From: an uncultured Lachnospiraceae bacterium
GTDB lineage: Bacteria; Bacillota; Clostridia; Lachnospirales; Lachnospiraceae
NCBI GenBank assembly: GCA_910587955.1
Contig: CAJUNN010000006.1
Span: forward strand, 1 to 64,000
Length of the DNA stretch: 64,000 nt
Direction: 5' to 3'
The notes beneath the pieces are model-generated. The model made no database searches. It saw only the letters and a program-made list of their open reading frames with translations, and had not been told where the DNA came from. Both the position numbers and the translations under genes were made by a program. Positions 51,557-60,783 of the stretch are shown in pieces; position 1 is the first letter of the stretch; each line of letters starts with the position of its first letter.

Positions 51557-52024
51557 CTATTCGTTTTTTCCGTCCAGATACTTCTCCTGAAGCTTCAGCA
51601 AGTCATCCGGCCCTTTTGCCTCCAGAAGTTCTGTCACAAGCTCCTCGTTCATCAGCATCTCCGACAGACGCATCATATTGTTTAAGTGCTGCTCCGGGTT
51701 GCAGGAAGCCAGTGTAAAGAACAGCCGCGCATCCTTCTCCGGATCTTCCGGATCGAAGCTGACCGGTTTCTCCAGCTTCATAAAGCCAATCGCCGTCTTG
51801 TTGACGCCCACTGCGCCTTCCTGGGAATGAGGCATAGCCACGTTTGGCATAATCACAATGTAAGGCCCGTACTTGCGGACACATTCCACAATATCCTGCC
51901 CGTAATTGGAGCCAACCGTTCCGTCTGCCTCCAGGGATTTGCAGCTCATCAAAATGGCTTCCTCCCAGTCCTTTGCCTCCCGGGCAAAGAGATAATGATT
52001 CATCTCTACAAATTCTCTTAACAC
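51557..52024 (-). CDS. ulaC: PTS ascorbate-type IIA component
   Basis: 155-aa phosphocarrier of the fructose/mannitol-like IIA fold; the active histidine is His66 in MPNVAMPHSQEG. It passes phosphate from HPr to UlaB. The start is a GTG with GGAG seven bases upstream; the next ATG is seven codons later. Between ulaG and ulaA with short gaps. Confidence 0.9.
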   Translation of the reverse strand: MLREFVEMNHYLFAREAKDWEEAILMSCKSLEADGTVGSNYGQDIVECVRKYGPYIVIMPNVAMPHSQEGAVGVNKTAIGFMKLEKPVSFDPEDPEKDARLFFTLASCNPEQHLNNMMRLSEMLMNEELVTELLEAKGPDDLLKLQEKYLDGKNE

Positions 52025-52047
52025 AGCTTTTCTCCTTCTTTCTTAAT

Positions 52048-53151
52048 TTACAGGCAGGAACGGAAGGGAATATTCTGGGGATGCTCAAAGCAGTCCTCAA
52101 ATCCTCTCCTGTGATGGTAATAAATCTTATCCTTATCCTGGGGATAGGTGTACTTTCCGCCTACCTGCCAGAAGAACGGATGGAATTTGTACTCATTGCG
52201 ATCCTTCTTGAAATCGTACAGCATCTTGATCTCCTCGCAGTCCGCCTGGAAATTCGTCCACACATCCCAGTGAATGGGAACTACAACCTTGCACTGAAGA
52301 TTTTCCGCCATGCGGAGAATGTCAATGGAAGTCATCTTATCCTGCATGCCAATGGGATTCTCGCCAAAGGAGCCAAACGCCACATCAATATCATAATCCT
52401 TGCCGTGCTTTGCAAAGTAGATGGAGAAATGAGAATCGCCGGAGTGATAAATATTTCCGCCCGGAGTCTTAACGAGATAATTCACCGCCTTATCATCCAT
52501 ATCGGTCGGACAAACTCCCGTCAGTTCTTCTCGGTTCTCACTCGTATCATCGGTTGTCACGATACAGGTGCGGTCAAAGCTGTCTAAGGCCACAATCTCC
52601 AAATCCTTAATCTTAATGACGTCTCCCGGCTTTACCGTAATGCAGCGCTCCGCAGGAACGCCCCACTTCATCCAGGTCTCCACCGATTTCTTCGGGCCGA
52701 TAAAGGGAACCGGAATCTCCTTTCCGTCCTCGTCCGTGGTGGTCATGCCGCTCTGGATGACATGGGCGGCCCACTCGGCAGACATATGGTCCTGATGATA
52801 ATGAGTAGCCAGAACCGCGTCCACATGCTTGAACGCAAAAGGATCAATGACAAAGGGGACATTTCTTAAGTTGGGCTGCATCAAACGGCCTCCGCACATA
52901 TTTGCCATCTGATGGCCCGGCTTCATCTTGTTGTCCCCATGGGTCCTCTTGCCGTTTCCGCACCACAGGTCAATGGTAATGTTGGTATTCTCCGGCGTTT
53001 TAAACCAGACACCCGTACACCCCAGCCACCACATTGCCACATTGCCCGGCGCTACCACCTCGTTCTCGATGTCTTCCACAAGCCAGGTTCCCCACTCCGG
53101 GAAAGTGCTCATAATCCAGCTCTCTCTTGTGATTTCATTCACTTTCGACAT
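52048..53151 (-). CDS. ulaG: L-ascorbate-6-phosphate lactonase
   Basis: Opens the lactone ring of L-ascorbate 6-phosphate to 3-keto-L-gulonate 6-phosphate. 367-aa metallo-beta-lactamase fold with metal site THYHQDH (His117, His119, Asp121, His122) and long family-typical segments such as WWLGCTGVWFKTPENTNITIDLW split over strands. First gene of the locus; promoter and repeats lie upstream. Confidence 0.95.
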   Translation of the reverse strand: MSKVNEITRESWIMSTFPEWGTWLVEDIENEVVAPGNVAMWWLGCTGVWFKTPENTNITIDLWCGNGKRTHGDNKMKPGHQMANMCGGRLMQPNLRNVPFVIDPFAFKHVDAVLATHYHQDHMSAEWAAHVIQSGMTTTDEDGKEIPVPFIGPKKSVETWMKWGVPAERCITVKPGDVIKIKDLEIVALDSFDRTCIVTTDDTSENREELTGVCPTDMDDKAVNYLVKTPGGNIYHSGDSHFSIYFAKHGKDYDIDVAFGSFGENPIGMQDKMTSIDILRMAENLQCKVVVPIHWDVWTNFQADCEEIKMLYDFKKDRNEYKFHPFFWQVGGKYTYPQDKDKIYYHHRRGFEDCFEHPQNIPFRSCL

Positions 53152-53202
53152 TTGCTCATCTCCTTGCTTTTTTGCAACCTTTCAGATTCACTTTGTATTT
53201 TT

Positions 53203-53231
53203 ATTTTACAAAATTTACAAGACTCTTTCAA
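53203..53231 (-). promoter_or_regulatory. Promoter of the ula operon
   Basis: Minus strand TTGAAA (53226-53231), 17-bp spacer, TAAAAT (53203-53208), about 52 bp before ulaG. Confidence 0.65.
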
Positions 53232-53246
53232 CCCGTTATATGATTG

Positions 53247-53303
53247 TTTCATTAATTTTACGATTGTTATGTCCGTTTTTCATTAATTTTGTAGATATTC
53301 TAC
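53247..53303. promoter_or_regulatory. Direct repeats and palindrome upstream of the ula promoter
   Basis: TTTCATTAATTTT occurs twice (53247-53259 and 53278-53290), 31 bp apart, about three helical turns. A palindrome GTAGA-TAT-TCTAC follows at 53291-53303. These are candidate sites for the DeoR-type regulator. The rest of the 400-bp gap between ulaG and ctpA is AT-rich and holds only the ctpA terminator. Confidence 0.5.
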
Positions 53304-53421
53304 AGTATAACGCGGATTTTCCCTTATTATTCAAGGTGTTTTTGGATATATTGTCCAATTTCTTATTCTTTTTAAGAACGTTTTGTCGTTTTATGTTCGT
53401 TTTTAGGCGTATAAAATCAAA

Positions 53422-53452
53422 AAAGAGCGGAACACTTTTCATTCCACTCTTT
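53422..53452 (-). terminator. Terminator downstream of ctpA
   Basis: AAAGAGCGGAA (53422-53432) pairs with TTCCACTCTTT (53442-53452) with one mismatch; on the minus strand TTTTTT follows. It lies about 110 bp after the ctpA stop. Confidence 0.8.
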
Positions 53453-53558
53453 CGCATTGCTCTTATCCCCTTATCCACTGAGGGTATTCTTATATATTTC
53501 CAAAATCTCGTGTGTCAGCCGCACTTTATTTTACGGCTTTTTACTATTTGCTCTGTTT

Positions 53559-54788
53559 TTATTCTGCTCCCAGCACCTCCAGCGCCTTCTGAAGCTGATT
53601 ATCTTCCTCCTTGGAGACCACCACATCATTTTTCAGGCTCTTCTCCAGCTCTACTTCCACATCCGGCTCAATGCCAATCCCGTGAATGTTGTTGCCCGCC
53701 GGCGTATAATACTTGGAAACCGTCAGCTTCACCGCTGTGCCATCGCTCATGGGATAAATCTTCTGCACGATTCCTTTGCCGTAGGTAGTCGTTCCCACCA
53801 GGGTCCCTGCCTCGTAATCTTTTATCGCTCCCGCAAAAATTTCGGATGCGCTGGCGCTGTTTCCGTTGATCAGCACTGCCATGGGCTTGTCGAAAAAGTG
53901 CTCCGCGTCCGAGCTCTCCTCCTCCCGGTTCCCGTATTTGTCCTCTGTGTAAACCAGAAGGCCTTCCGGAAGCAGGCGGTCCAAAATGGCGCACACGCTG
54001 GATACCAGGCCGCCGCCGTTGTTCCTAAGATCCACAATCAAGGCTTTCATCCCCCGGGCCTCCAGATCGTCCATGGCCTGCAGGAACTGTTCTGTAGTCA
54101 CATCATCGAAAGAGGTAATAGCAATATAGCCCACCTGGCCTTCCAGCATCTCATGGCTGACCGTAGGAACCTCAATGGTCCTCCGCTCTGTCTCAAACTC
54201 CAGATAGTCTTTCTCGCCCTCCCGGACTACCGATATCAAGGTTGTCGTATGCTCTTCCCCTTTGATCAGGGATACCACCTTTGTCAAATCCTCGCCGGTC
54301 ACTTCCACGCCGTCTACCTGGTAAAGAATGTCTCCCGGCAGAAGTCCCGCCTCCATAGCCGGAGATCCTTCAAAAATCCGTACAATGGTGATAATGCCCG
54401 TGGACATATTCTGGGAAATCTCCACGCCGATTCCGCAATAGCTTCCGTAAGTGGAGTCCAGCATACTCTGATACTCTTCCTGGGTATAATAGGCCGCATA
54501 CGTATCCCCCAGCCCTGCAACGGTCCCCTTAAAGAGATAGTTCTCCACCTGCTCCGGGTCAATCTCATCCAGATAGTACAGCTCAATGAGCTTCTGCATT
54601 TCCTCCAGCTTCTTCTGGACTTCGGAATTGGTCAGTCCCAGGCTGCCGGAAGCTCCGGCCTTCTTCTGCGCCAAGTTCAGCATCTGGCGTCCGAAAACCA
54701 TAGCCTCCATAACCACAAGCATGATAACTATGCCAACTGCAAGCCCTTTCCAAAACTGTCTCTTCTCACGTTGTTTCCTCTCGTCCAT
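53559..54788 (-). CDS. ctpA: S41-family C-terminal processing peptidase (CtpA)
   Basis: Membrane-anchored serine protease, 409 aa from the ATG with AGAGGA upstream. Membrane helix about 14-31, PDZ domain about 110-190 (GIGVEIS, AGLLPGDILYQVDG), catalytic domain with the nucleophile in SASASE (311-316) and Lys338 in TYGKG. Located directly after ftsE-ftsX-M23 hydrolase, suggesting that it trims or degrades wall hydrolases or their regulators, as in other bacteria. Confidence 0.92.
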   Translation of the reverse strand: MDERKQREKRQFWKGLAVGIVIMLVVMEAMVFGRQMLNLAQKKAGASGSLGLTNSEVQKKLEEMQKLIELYYLDEIDPEQVENYLFKGTVAGLGDTYAAYYTQEEYQSMLDSTYGSYCGIGVEISQNMSTGIITIVRIFEGSPAMEAGLLPGDILYQVDGVEVTGEDLTKVVSLIKGEEHTTTLISVVREGEKDYLEFETERRTIEVPTVSHEMLEGQVGYIAITSFDDVTTEQFLQAMDDLEARGMKALIVDLRNNGGGLVSSVCAILDRLLPEGLLVYTEDKYGNREEESSDAEHFFDKPMAVLINGNSASASEIFAGAIKDYEAGTLVGTTTYGKGIVQKIYPMSDGTAVKLTVSKYYTPAGNNIHGIGIEPDVEVELEKSLKNDVVVSKEEDNQLQKALEVLGAE

Positions 54789-54855
54789 ACGGTTCCTCTT
54801 TCTTTGATCCTGCAAAGCCTGCCGTCTGTCCGTTTCCCCCGATCAGGCGACAGGC

Positions 54856-54881
54856 CGGGGCAGCTCTTCTTCTCTGCCCCG
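54856..54881 (-). terminator. Hairpin between M23 hydrolase and ctpA genes
   Basis: CGGGGCAG (54856-54863) pairs with CTGCCCCG (54874-54881). No T-run follows, so it may attenuate or process the message rather than end it. Confidence 0.4.
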
Positions 54882-54918
54882 ACCTGCTTTGCAGCCTCTT
54901 TGTTTAATATACGCTTTT

Positions 54919-56187
54919 TTATCCCACATAATTCCGCGGATTCACATATGCGCCGTTTACCATCACACCGAAATGCAGATGGGGGCCGGTGGAGAACCCG
55001 GTAGACCCCACCGCACCGATGGTCTGTCCCTGGGACACCATTTCTCCCTCGGACACATAGAGGGCCGAACAGTGCATGTACACCGTAGAAACTCCGTTTC
55101 CATGAGAAATAACAATGTAATTTCCGGCCGAATAGCTGTATTTTGAGGTCGTTACTCTGCCGCTGGCGCTGGCCAGAATCGCGGAACCTGTCGGAGCTCC
55201 GATGTCAATTCCGTTGTGATTGGCCGTTGCTCCCGGCGTAGGTATCTCCCGCATTCCGAAATCGCTGGTGATACGCCGGCTGCTGGGACAGGGCCAGAGA
55301 AAACCGGAAGCTCCTCCGTCTCCGTCCTCCGCCCGGGCATTGGCCAGGGCCGCAGCCGCAATCTGGGCTTCCAGTTCTTTCAGAAGACGCTCCTGCTCTT
55401 CCAAATCCTCCTGATAAGCCTGCGCCTCCCCGCTCTGATTGTTAATCTCATTCTGATAGCTCTGAATCTGGGCTGTCTTCGTCTGAATCAAGGCATCCAC
55501 GGTTTCTTTCTGCTCTTTGGCAGCCTCCGCCATCAGATTCAGCTCTTCCTCTTCCGACTCCAGCACCGCCTTCGCGGCAGCTATCTTCTCCTTCTGCTCG
55601 ATGTACTGATCCAGCATACTCCGGTCATACCGGGAGACTTCGGCCGCATAGGTGGAGCGGTTCAGGAAATCGCTCATGCTCTCAGCCGTCAGAAACAATT
55701 CCAGATAGGACGGTGTTCCATGCTCATACATGTACTGAATCCGCAGCTTCATATCCTCGTACTGCTTTTCGGAAATCCTCTGGGCTTCCTCAAGCTCCGC
55801 CTGGGTCCGGGCAATTTCCCCTTTTTTCACCTCAATTTCATCCGAAAGCTTCCGAATCTGCTCTGCCAGCCCATTGGCCTCCTGATCCAGCTTCGCTATG
55901 TAATTATTCAGATCACTCTTCTGATTCTCCAGCTCTTTGATCTTATTTTTCACGTCCGCCAGCTCGGACTTGATATTCTTGATTTTATCCAGAGTATCCT
56001 TCTTCTCTTCCTCCAGGCCGCTGGTATCGATCCACTCGAAGTCTTTTCCTTTCCCGGAAGTCTCCTCTTTTGGGGAGTCCTCCTTCTCGGATGCTCTGGC
56101 CTGGAGCATATCAGATGTAAAAACTGCTGTAAATACGAGCACCACCAGCAAAAGTACGCTCTTATACCGTTTTCTCCTCATCTTCAT
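54919..56187 (-). CDS. M23 peptidoglycan hydrolase with coiled coil (EnvC/PcsB-like)
   Basis: Exported wall hydrolase, 422 aa. Signal peptide (about 1-32), two long coiled-coil stretches (about 58-150 and 195-285) and a C-terminal LytM/M23 domain (about 298-422) with all zinc ligands: His324 and Asp328 (HNGID) and His403/His405 (HLH). Because all metal residues are present it should be active, unlike E. coli EnvC. It follows ftsX by 29 bp; FtsEX activates such coiled-coil hydrolases across the membrane at division or elongation. Confidence 0.93.
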   Translation of the reverse strand: MKMRRKRYKSVLLLVVLVFTAVFTSDMLQARASEKEDSPKEETSGKGKDFEWIDTSGLEEEKKDTLDKIKNIKSELADVKNKIKELENQKSDLNNYIAKLDQEANGLAEQIRKLSDEIEVKKGEIARTQAELEEAQRISEKQYEDMKLRIQYMYEHGTPSYLELFLTAESMSDFLNRSTYAAEVSRYDRSMLDQYIEQKEKIAAAKAVLESEEEELNLMAEAAKEQKETVDALIQTKTAQIQSYQNEINNQSGEAQAYQEDLEEQERLLKELEAQIAAAALANARAEDGDGGASGFLWPCPSSRRITSDFGMREIPTPGATANHNGIDIGAPTGSAILASASGRVTTSKYSYSAGNYIVISHGNGVSTVYMHCSALYVSEGEMVSQGQTIGAVGSTGFSTGPHLHFGVMVNGAYVNPRNYVG

Positions 56188-56216
56188 ATTAAACTCCCTT
56201 TTCTAGCGGCAGCGCA

Positions 56217-57125
56217 TCAAACCTTTAAATGTTTTCTTATGGTAAAGAAGCTTCCGAAGAATCCAATCCCCACGCCCAGAATCATTCCCACCGGGAGCAG
56301 GGTGCGGAACATCTCCTCCACCGTCAAAAACTGCAGAAGTCCTGTCAGGATATTAAACTCGCCGCTCACATAGCCCACCAGCTTCGTGTACAGTACATAG
56401 AGAAGGGACAAAGGAATCACTGCACCGATAATCCCGATCAAAATTCCCTCTATCACAAAAGGAGCTTTTACAAAAGAATTGGTGGCCCCAATCAGCTTCA
56501 TAATGGCGATCTCTTCCTTGCGGACAGAAATTCCGATAGTTACCGTATTGCTGATCAGGAACACAGAAACGCAGAGCAGCAAAATAATAATGGCAATGGA
56601 AATATATCCAATCAAAATATTAAAATTGCTGAGAATATCCGCAACTTCTGCCGATTTGTTGATCCTTCCCACACCTTCTACGGATTCCAGATATTCCACC
56701 AGGCCGCTCTGCAGAGATACATCCGTCAGAAAAACCTCGTAGTGGGCCTGGTTCGCCAGGGGATTGTCATCTGCAAAGCCTTCCGCCAGCTCCGGTTTAT
56801 CTTTAAAGTAGACCAGTTTATAATTATCCCAGGTTTCCTCCGCAGTTACGAACCGCATATCGGACACCTCTTCCCGGACACGGATCTTTTCCCCAATGGC
56901 GTCCATCTCTTCCTGAGAGAGCCCTTCGTCAAAAAAGACAGTTATTGCCACGCCCTTCTCCGCTTCCTTTACCATGTGCTGGAAATTCTCCACAATGCAG
57001 AAAAAGATTCCGAACAGAAAAATACAAGCAGACATGGTTGCAACAGAGGCCAAAGAAAACATTTTGTTTCTCCAGATATTTTTCACGCCCTGCTTCAGGC
57101 AGTAGCCAATCGTACTAATTCTCAT
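56217..57125 (-). CDS. ftsX: Cell division protein FtsX
   Basis: Permease-like partner of FtsE, 302 aa. A cytoplasmic N-terminus (YCLKQGVKNIWRNKMFSLASV), first helix about 25-45, a large outer loop (about 50-170) that contacts wall hydrolases, then three helices (about 180-295) with a TIGISVRKEEIAIMKLIGATN loop. The start overlaps ftsE by 11 bp; the frame extends upstream but only inside ftsE. Confidence 0.95.
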   Translation of the reverse strand: MRISTIGYCLKQGVKNIWRNKMFSLASVATMSACIFLFGIFFCIVENFQHMVKEAEKGVAITVFFDEGLSQEEMDAIGEKIRVREEVSDMRFVTAEETWDNYKLVYFKDKPELAEGFADDNPLANQAHYEVFLTDVSLQSGLVEYLESVEGVGRINKSAEVADILSNFNILIGYISIAIIILLLCVSVFLISNTVTIGISVRKEEIAIMKLIGATNSFVKAPFVIEGILIGIIGAVIPLSLLYVLYTKLVGYVSGEFNILTGLLQFLTVEEMFRTLLPVGMILGVGIGFFGSFFTIRKHLKV

Positions 57126-57804
57126 GCTGCGTATACCCAGCTTTGCGCTCGTCACTGATAATGACGCCTTTGTGCATTGCAATTACCCGTTTCTTCATCT
57201 GATCTACAATTTCCTGATTGTGCGTGACCACAAGCACCGTGGTTCCCCGCTCATTGATGGTCTCCAGAAGTTTCATAATTTCCTTGGAATTTTTCGGATC
57301 CAGGTTTCCCGTAGGCTCGTCTGCGAGCAGGATATTCGGCCGGTTGACCAGCGCTCTGGCCAAAGCCACTCTCTGCTGTTCCCCGCCGGAAAGCTGTTTG
57401 GGATAAGATTTGTATTTCTCCGCCAAACCCACCAGCGAAAGCATCATAGGCACATTTTTGCGTATCTGCTTGGAGGGCGTAATCACGACCCGCTGGGCAA
57501 ACGCAATATTTTCATAGACATTCCGATCCTTTAACAGTCGGAAATCCTGAAATACCACCCCGATTTTGCGGCGGTATTTCGGAATGGCCCGCTGCTTCAT
57601 TTTATTCAGGTTAATTCCATTTACTTTGATGGTTCCGGAAGTAGGATTCAGCTCTTTGAGCAGCAGCTTGATAAGCGTGGACTTTCCAGATCCGCTGTCT
57701 CCCACGATAAAGACAAATTCTCCCTTGTCAATGTGCAGGGAAACGCCGTTCAGGGCATGGACGCCCGTGGAATAGGCTTTCGTCACATTCTCCAAATCGA
57801 TCAT
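57115..57804 (-). CDS. ftsE: Cell division ATP-binding protein FtsE
   Basis: ABC ATPase of 229 aa with Walker A GDSGSGKST, signature LSGGEQQR, Walker B ILLADEPTGNLDP and switch His in VTHNQE. With FtsX it drives conformational activation of an extracellular peptidoglycan hydrolase, here the adjacent M23 protein. Usual Firmicute order ftsE-ftsX-hydrolase-ctpA. Confidence 0.96.
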   Translation of the reverse strand: MIDLENVTKAYSTGVHALNGVSLHIDKGEFVFIVGDSGSGKSTLIKLLLKELNPTSGTIKVNGINLNKMKQRAIPKYRRKIGVVFQDFRLLKDRNVYENIAFAQRVVITPSKQIRKNVPMMLSLVGLAEKYKSYPKQLSGGEQQRVALARALVNRPNILLADEPTGNLDPKNSKEIMKLLETINERGTTVLVVTHNQEIVDQMKKRVIAMHKGVIISDERKAGYTQHEN

Positions 57805-57848
57805 TTTTTCTCTCCTCAGTACATTCTTTTACAGTTTCCTGCATTCCT

Positions 57849-58937
57849 TTAGTAATCTATGGTCTCCATATACTTCATATACTTTACGACCATCAGCGCG
57901 ATCTTAAAGGTGATCGCATCCTCAAACACCCGCAGATCCAGGCCTGTGCTTTTCTGCAGCTTATCCAGGCGGTAGACCAGTGTATTCCGATGGATATAGA
58001 GCTGGCGGGACGTCTCGGAGACATTTAGGCTGTTCTCAAAAAATTTATTGATGGTAGTCAGGGTCTCCTCGTCAAAATCGTCCGGGGATTTGCCGTCAAA
58101 GATTTCCCGGATGAACATTTTGCACAGGGGTATGGGAAGCTGGTAAATGAGCCGCCCGATTCCCAGAGTGCTGTAAGCCACAATATCCCGGTCTTCAAAG
58201 AAAATCTTCCCCACATCCAGAGCCATCCTGGCTTCCTTGTAGGAGCGGGACACTTCCTTAATCTCACCTACAATCGTGCCGTATGCAATATGGGCCTGCT
58301 CTTCACCCTCCGATGCCAGCAGATCCTTAATCACCTTAGCCGTCTTGTACAGCTCCGGATACCCTTCTCCTTCACCCAGCTCCTTCACCACGATAATATT
58401 TTTTTCATCCACCGCGGTAATAAAATCTTTGGACTTGCTCCCGAAAAGGGCACGCACGCTCTCCAGAGAAGCGCTGTCCTTCTCCCGGCTGGTCTCAATG
58501 GTGTAGACTGCCCGGCGAACCTCTGTCTGAATGTGAAGCTTCTTGGCCCGGTTATAAATGTCTACCAAAAGCAGGTTATCCAAAAGGAGGTTTTTGATAA
58601 AATTATCCTTATCAAAGCGCTCCTTATAAGCCACCAGAAGATTTTGAATCTGAAAGACCGCAATCTTCCCGATCATATAGGCATCCTCGCTGCCGCCGTT
58701 GATCAGCAGAATATATTCCAGCTGGTTTTCGTCAAACACTTTAAAAAACTGAAACCCCTGGATTACCTGGCTGTCAGCCGGTGAATCAATAAACGCCAGA
58801 ACGGACCCCGTATAAGCCTCTGCCTCCGGAAACGTAGATGCAAGCACCTTTCCCTCCGTGTCGATAATACACAAATCAATTCTGGTAATTCCCTTTAGTC
58901 CCTCAATGGTGTTCTGCAATATCTGATTTGAAATCAT
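57849..58937 (-). CDS. CdaR-family (PucR-type HTH) transcriptional regulator
   Basis: 362 aa. An N-terminal sugar-diacid-recognition-like sensor (about 1-130: GITRIDLCIIDTEGKVLASTF) leads into a GGDEF-like central region typical of the PucR group and a C-terminal helix-turn-helix (about 300-355: LNVSETSRQLYIHRNTLVYRLDKLQ). Members respond to glycerate, sugar diacids or purine products. Upstream of ftsE in the same direction with a 44-bp gap; no obvious catabolic target in the window. Confidence 0.87.
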   Translation of the reverse strand: MISNQILQNTIEGLKGITRIDLCIIDTEGKVLASTFPEAEAYTGSVLAFIDSPADSQVIQGFQFFKVFDENQLEYILLINGGSEDAYMIGKIAVFQIQNLLVAYKERFDKDNFIKNLLLDNLLLVDIYNRAKKLHIQTEVRRAVYTIETSREKDSASLESVRALFGSKSKDFITAVDEKNIIVVKELGEGEGYPELYKTAKVIKDLLASEGEEQAHIAYGTIVGEIKEVSRSYKEARMALDVGKIFFEDRDIVAYSTLGIGRLIYQLPIPLCKMFIREIFDGKSPDDFDEETLTTINKFFENSLNVSETSRQLYIHRNTLVYRLDKLQKSTGLDLRVFEDAITFKIALMVVKYMKYMETIDY

Positions 58938-59082
58938 AACGTTCTACGCTCCTTTGCTCCTATCGTTTTGTGCATATCGCCAGACTCTCTCCAAAAGCCT
59001 CCCCGGCAATATACACAATCAAAAAACCCCATTTTTTCTCTAAAACAAAAATACCTAATCTATATATTAATGCAAAACCACA

Positions 59083-59124
59083 AAAAAGAAAAGAGGAAAT
59101 GCAATTTTTTTTATGCACTTCCTC
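59083..59124 (-). terminator. Terminator of the yitT-type gene
   Basis: GAGGAAATGCA (59093-59103) pairs with TGCACTTCCTC (59114-59124), 11 bp with one wobble; on the minus strand a T-rich tract follows. The rest of the 249-bp gap to the CdaR-type gene is AT-rich with no further clear signal. Confidence 0.75.
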
Positions 59125-59186
59125 AACTATTTCTGTAGATTCCACCAAAATTTCCCTATACATAGTACACAAAAGTAAAATTTGGG

Positions 59187-60056
59187 CTATCTTGTCTCTA
59201 TAAAACCTTCTCCCAGAACCTCGCGCACATCCGAGACGATGACAAACGCCTGCGGATCCGTCCGGATCACCAGTTCTTTTAGCCGTACAATCTGCTTGCG
59301 CGATACGACGCAGAGGAGCATATTACGCTCCCGGCCGGAATACATGCCTTTCGCCGGGAGCCCTGTTACTCCTCTGCTCATTTCCTCCATCAGAACCTCC
59401 GCCAGCTCCTCCGGCTTGTCCGTAATCACAAAAGCCACCTTCGAGAACTTCAATCCCTCTATGATGCCGTCCGACACTTTCGAAACCAGATAGATGGCAA
59501 TGATCGCATAGAGTGCCGTGGAAACGCCAAACATATAGATGCCCGCCAGAACAATGGCTGCATCCAGCACCTGCATAATCTCCGCAATGCTGTAGTGTCT
59601 CCAGAAATGCTGGATGATCGCCGCAATCAAATCCGTGCCACCTGTGGTAGCCTGGGCCACAAAAACCAAGCCGATGCCTGCTCCCATAATTACGCCTCCG
59701 TACAGGGCGCTTAAGGTTAAATCTCCCCGGGCCAGCGGAATCACCGGGAGCACATAGAGCCAGAAAGACAACAGTACCGTAGCATACAGGGTCTTGAAAA
59801 TATACCGGAACCCTTTTAGCCGGACCGCAATCAGAAATACCGGCAGGTTCAGGCACAAATTTGTCACGGCCAGCGGAACCCCTCCGGGAACCAGCGGTTC
59901 TGTAAGCTGCTTAACCATAATCGCCAGGCCGGAAAAACCGCCCGTGATCATGCCTGCCGGATCGTAAACCGAAGCTATGGCAAAGGCAATCAGCGCAGTT
60001 CCCCCCGCAATCAGCAGCACTTCTTTTACAATTATATTCTGTTTTCGTTCTTTCAT
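59187..60056 (-). CDS. YitT-family membrane protein (DUF161/DUF2179)
   Basis: 289 aa: five to six membrane helices (about 10-190) with GGFSGLAIMVKQLT and GVIMGAGIGLVFVAQATTGGTD, then a C-terminal cytoplasmic DUF2179 domain (about 215-289) resembling a small ligand-binding fold. Family function unknown. Single gene with its own terminator. Confidence 0.9.
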   Translation of the reverse strand: MKERKQNIIVKEVLLIAGGTALIAFAIASVYDPAGMITGGFSGLAIMVKQLTEPLVPGGVPLAVTNLCLNLPVFLIAVRLKGFRYIFKTLYATVLLSFWLYVLPVIPLARGDLTLSALYGGVIMGAGIGLVFVAQATTGGTDLIAAIIQHFWRHYSIAEIMQVLDAAIVLAGIYMFGVSTALYAIIAIYLVSKVSDGIIEGLKFSKVAFVITDKPEELAEVLMEEMSRGVTGLPAKGMYSGRERNMLLCVVSRKQIVRLKELVIRTDPQAFVIVSDVREVLGEGFIETR

Positions 60057-60194
60057 CTTCCGCCTCCCGGCATTTCCCGCCTGCTGTCTTTAGTCTGCAC
60101 GAAATCCCCGTTCTTATGTGCAGCTTCCATCCGTCATATTTTCCCCCCGGCCCTCATAAGCTATAACAATCGAAGAACACAGGAGGGATTTTCC

Positions 60195-60692
60195 TTGAGT
60201 TCAAAAACCAAAATCGTTGTCCTCCGCATGAAGGAATTGATCTATACCGGCATCTTTGTAGCCCTTGGTATCCTTCTCATTCTCCTTCTGGTGTATATGT
60301 TTGCTCCCAGAAAAGAAGCAAAAGAAGCACCCGACGCCACGGACGCCACCGATACACCCATTCAATATGTCCCCGGCGTTTACACTTCCTCTATCATGTT
60401 AAACGGCAGCGCCATTGACATTGCAGTAACCGTGGAAAAAGACGCCATCGTTTCCATTCAGATGATTAATGTCAGCGAGACCGTTGCCACGATGTACCCG
60501 CTGATGGAGCCTGCCGTGGAAAATCTGGCAGAACAGATCATCTCCTCCCAGTCCCTTGATAATATTACATATCCGGAGGAAAATCAATACACCTCCATTG
60601 TCATTCTGGACGCTGTCAGCCGGGCACTGGATAAAGCCCGGGCAGAAGAGACTCCGAAAGACAGAGATACCGAAACGGAAGAAGCCGGATAA
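60195..60692 (+). CDS. Membrane-anchored protein with FMN-bind-like domain, TTG start
   Basis: 165 aa. The start is TTG with AGGAGG eight bases upstream, no ATG fits. One membrane helix (about 16-34) then an acidic linker and a small outer domain (about 55-150: YVPGVYTSSIMLNGSAIDIAVTVEKDAIVSIQMINVSE) whose strand pattern resembles FMN-binding (NqrC/RnfG-like) domains; the S/T-GAT attachment motif is not seen, so flavin attachment is doubtful. Function unknown. Confidence 0.65.
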   Translation: MSSKTKIVVLRMKELIYTGIFVALGILLILLLVYMFAPRKEAKEAPDATDATDTPIQYVPGVYTSSIMLNGSAIDIAVTVEKDAIVSIQMINVSETVATMYPLMEPAVENLAEQIISSQSLDNITYPEENQYTSIVILDAVSRALDKARAEETPKDRDTETEEAG

Positions 60693-60704
60693 CCTCAAAT
60701 CCCA

Positions 60705-60733
60705 TTGATGACGGTTCCGAACTATGATATGAT
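60705..60733 (+). promoter_or_regulatory. Promoter of the 299-aa unknown gene
   Basis: TTGATG (60705-60710), 17-bp spacer, TATGAT (60728-60733). An inverted repeat ATGATA/TATCAT overlaps the -10 box. Confidence 0.5.
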
Positions 60734-60783
60734 TTTATCATTGATTTACAAGATATCCACACAAGAGAAAGGAGAATCCAGAC

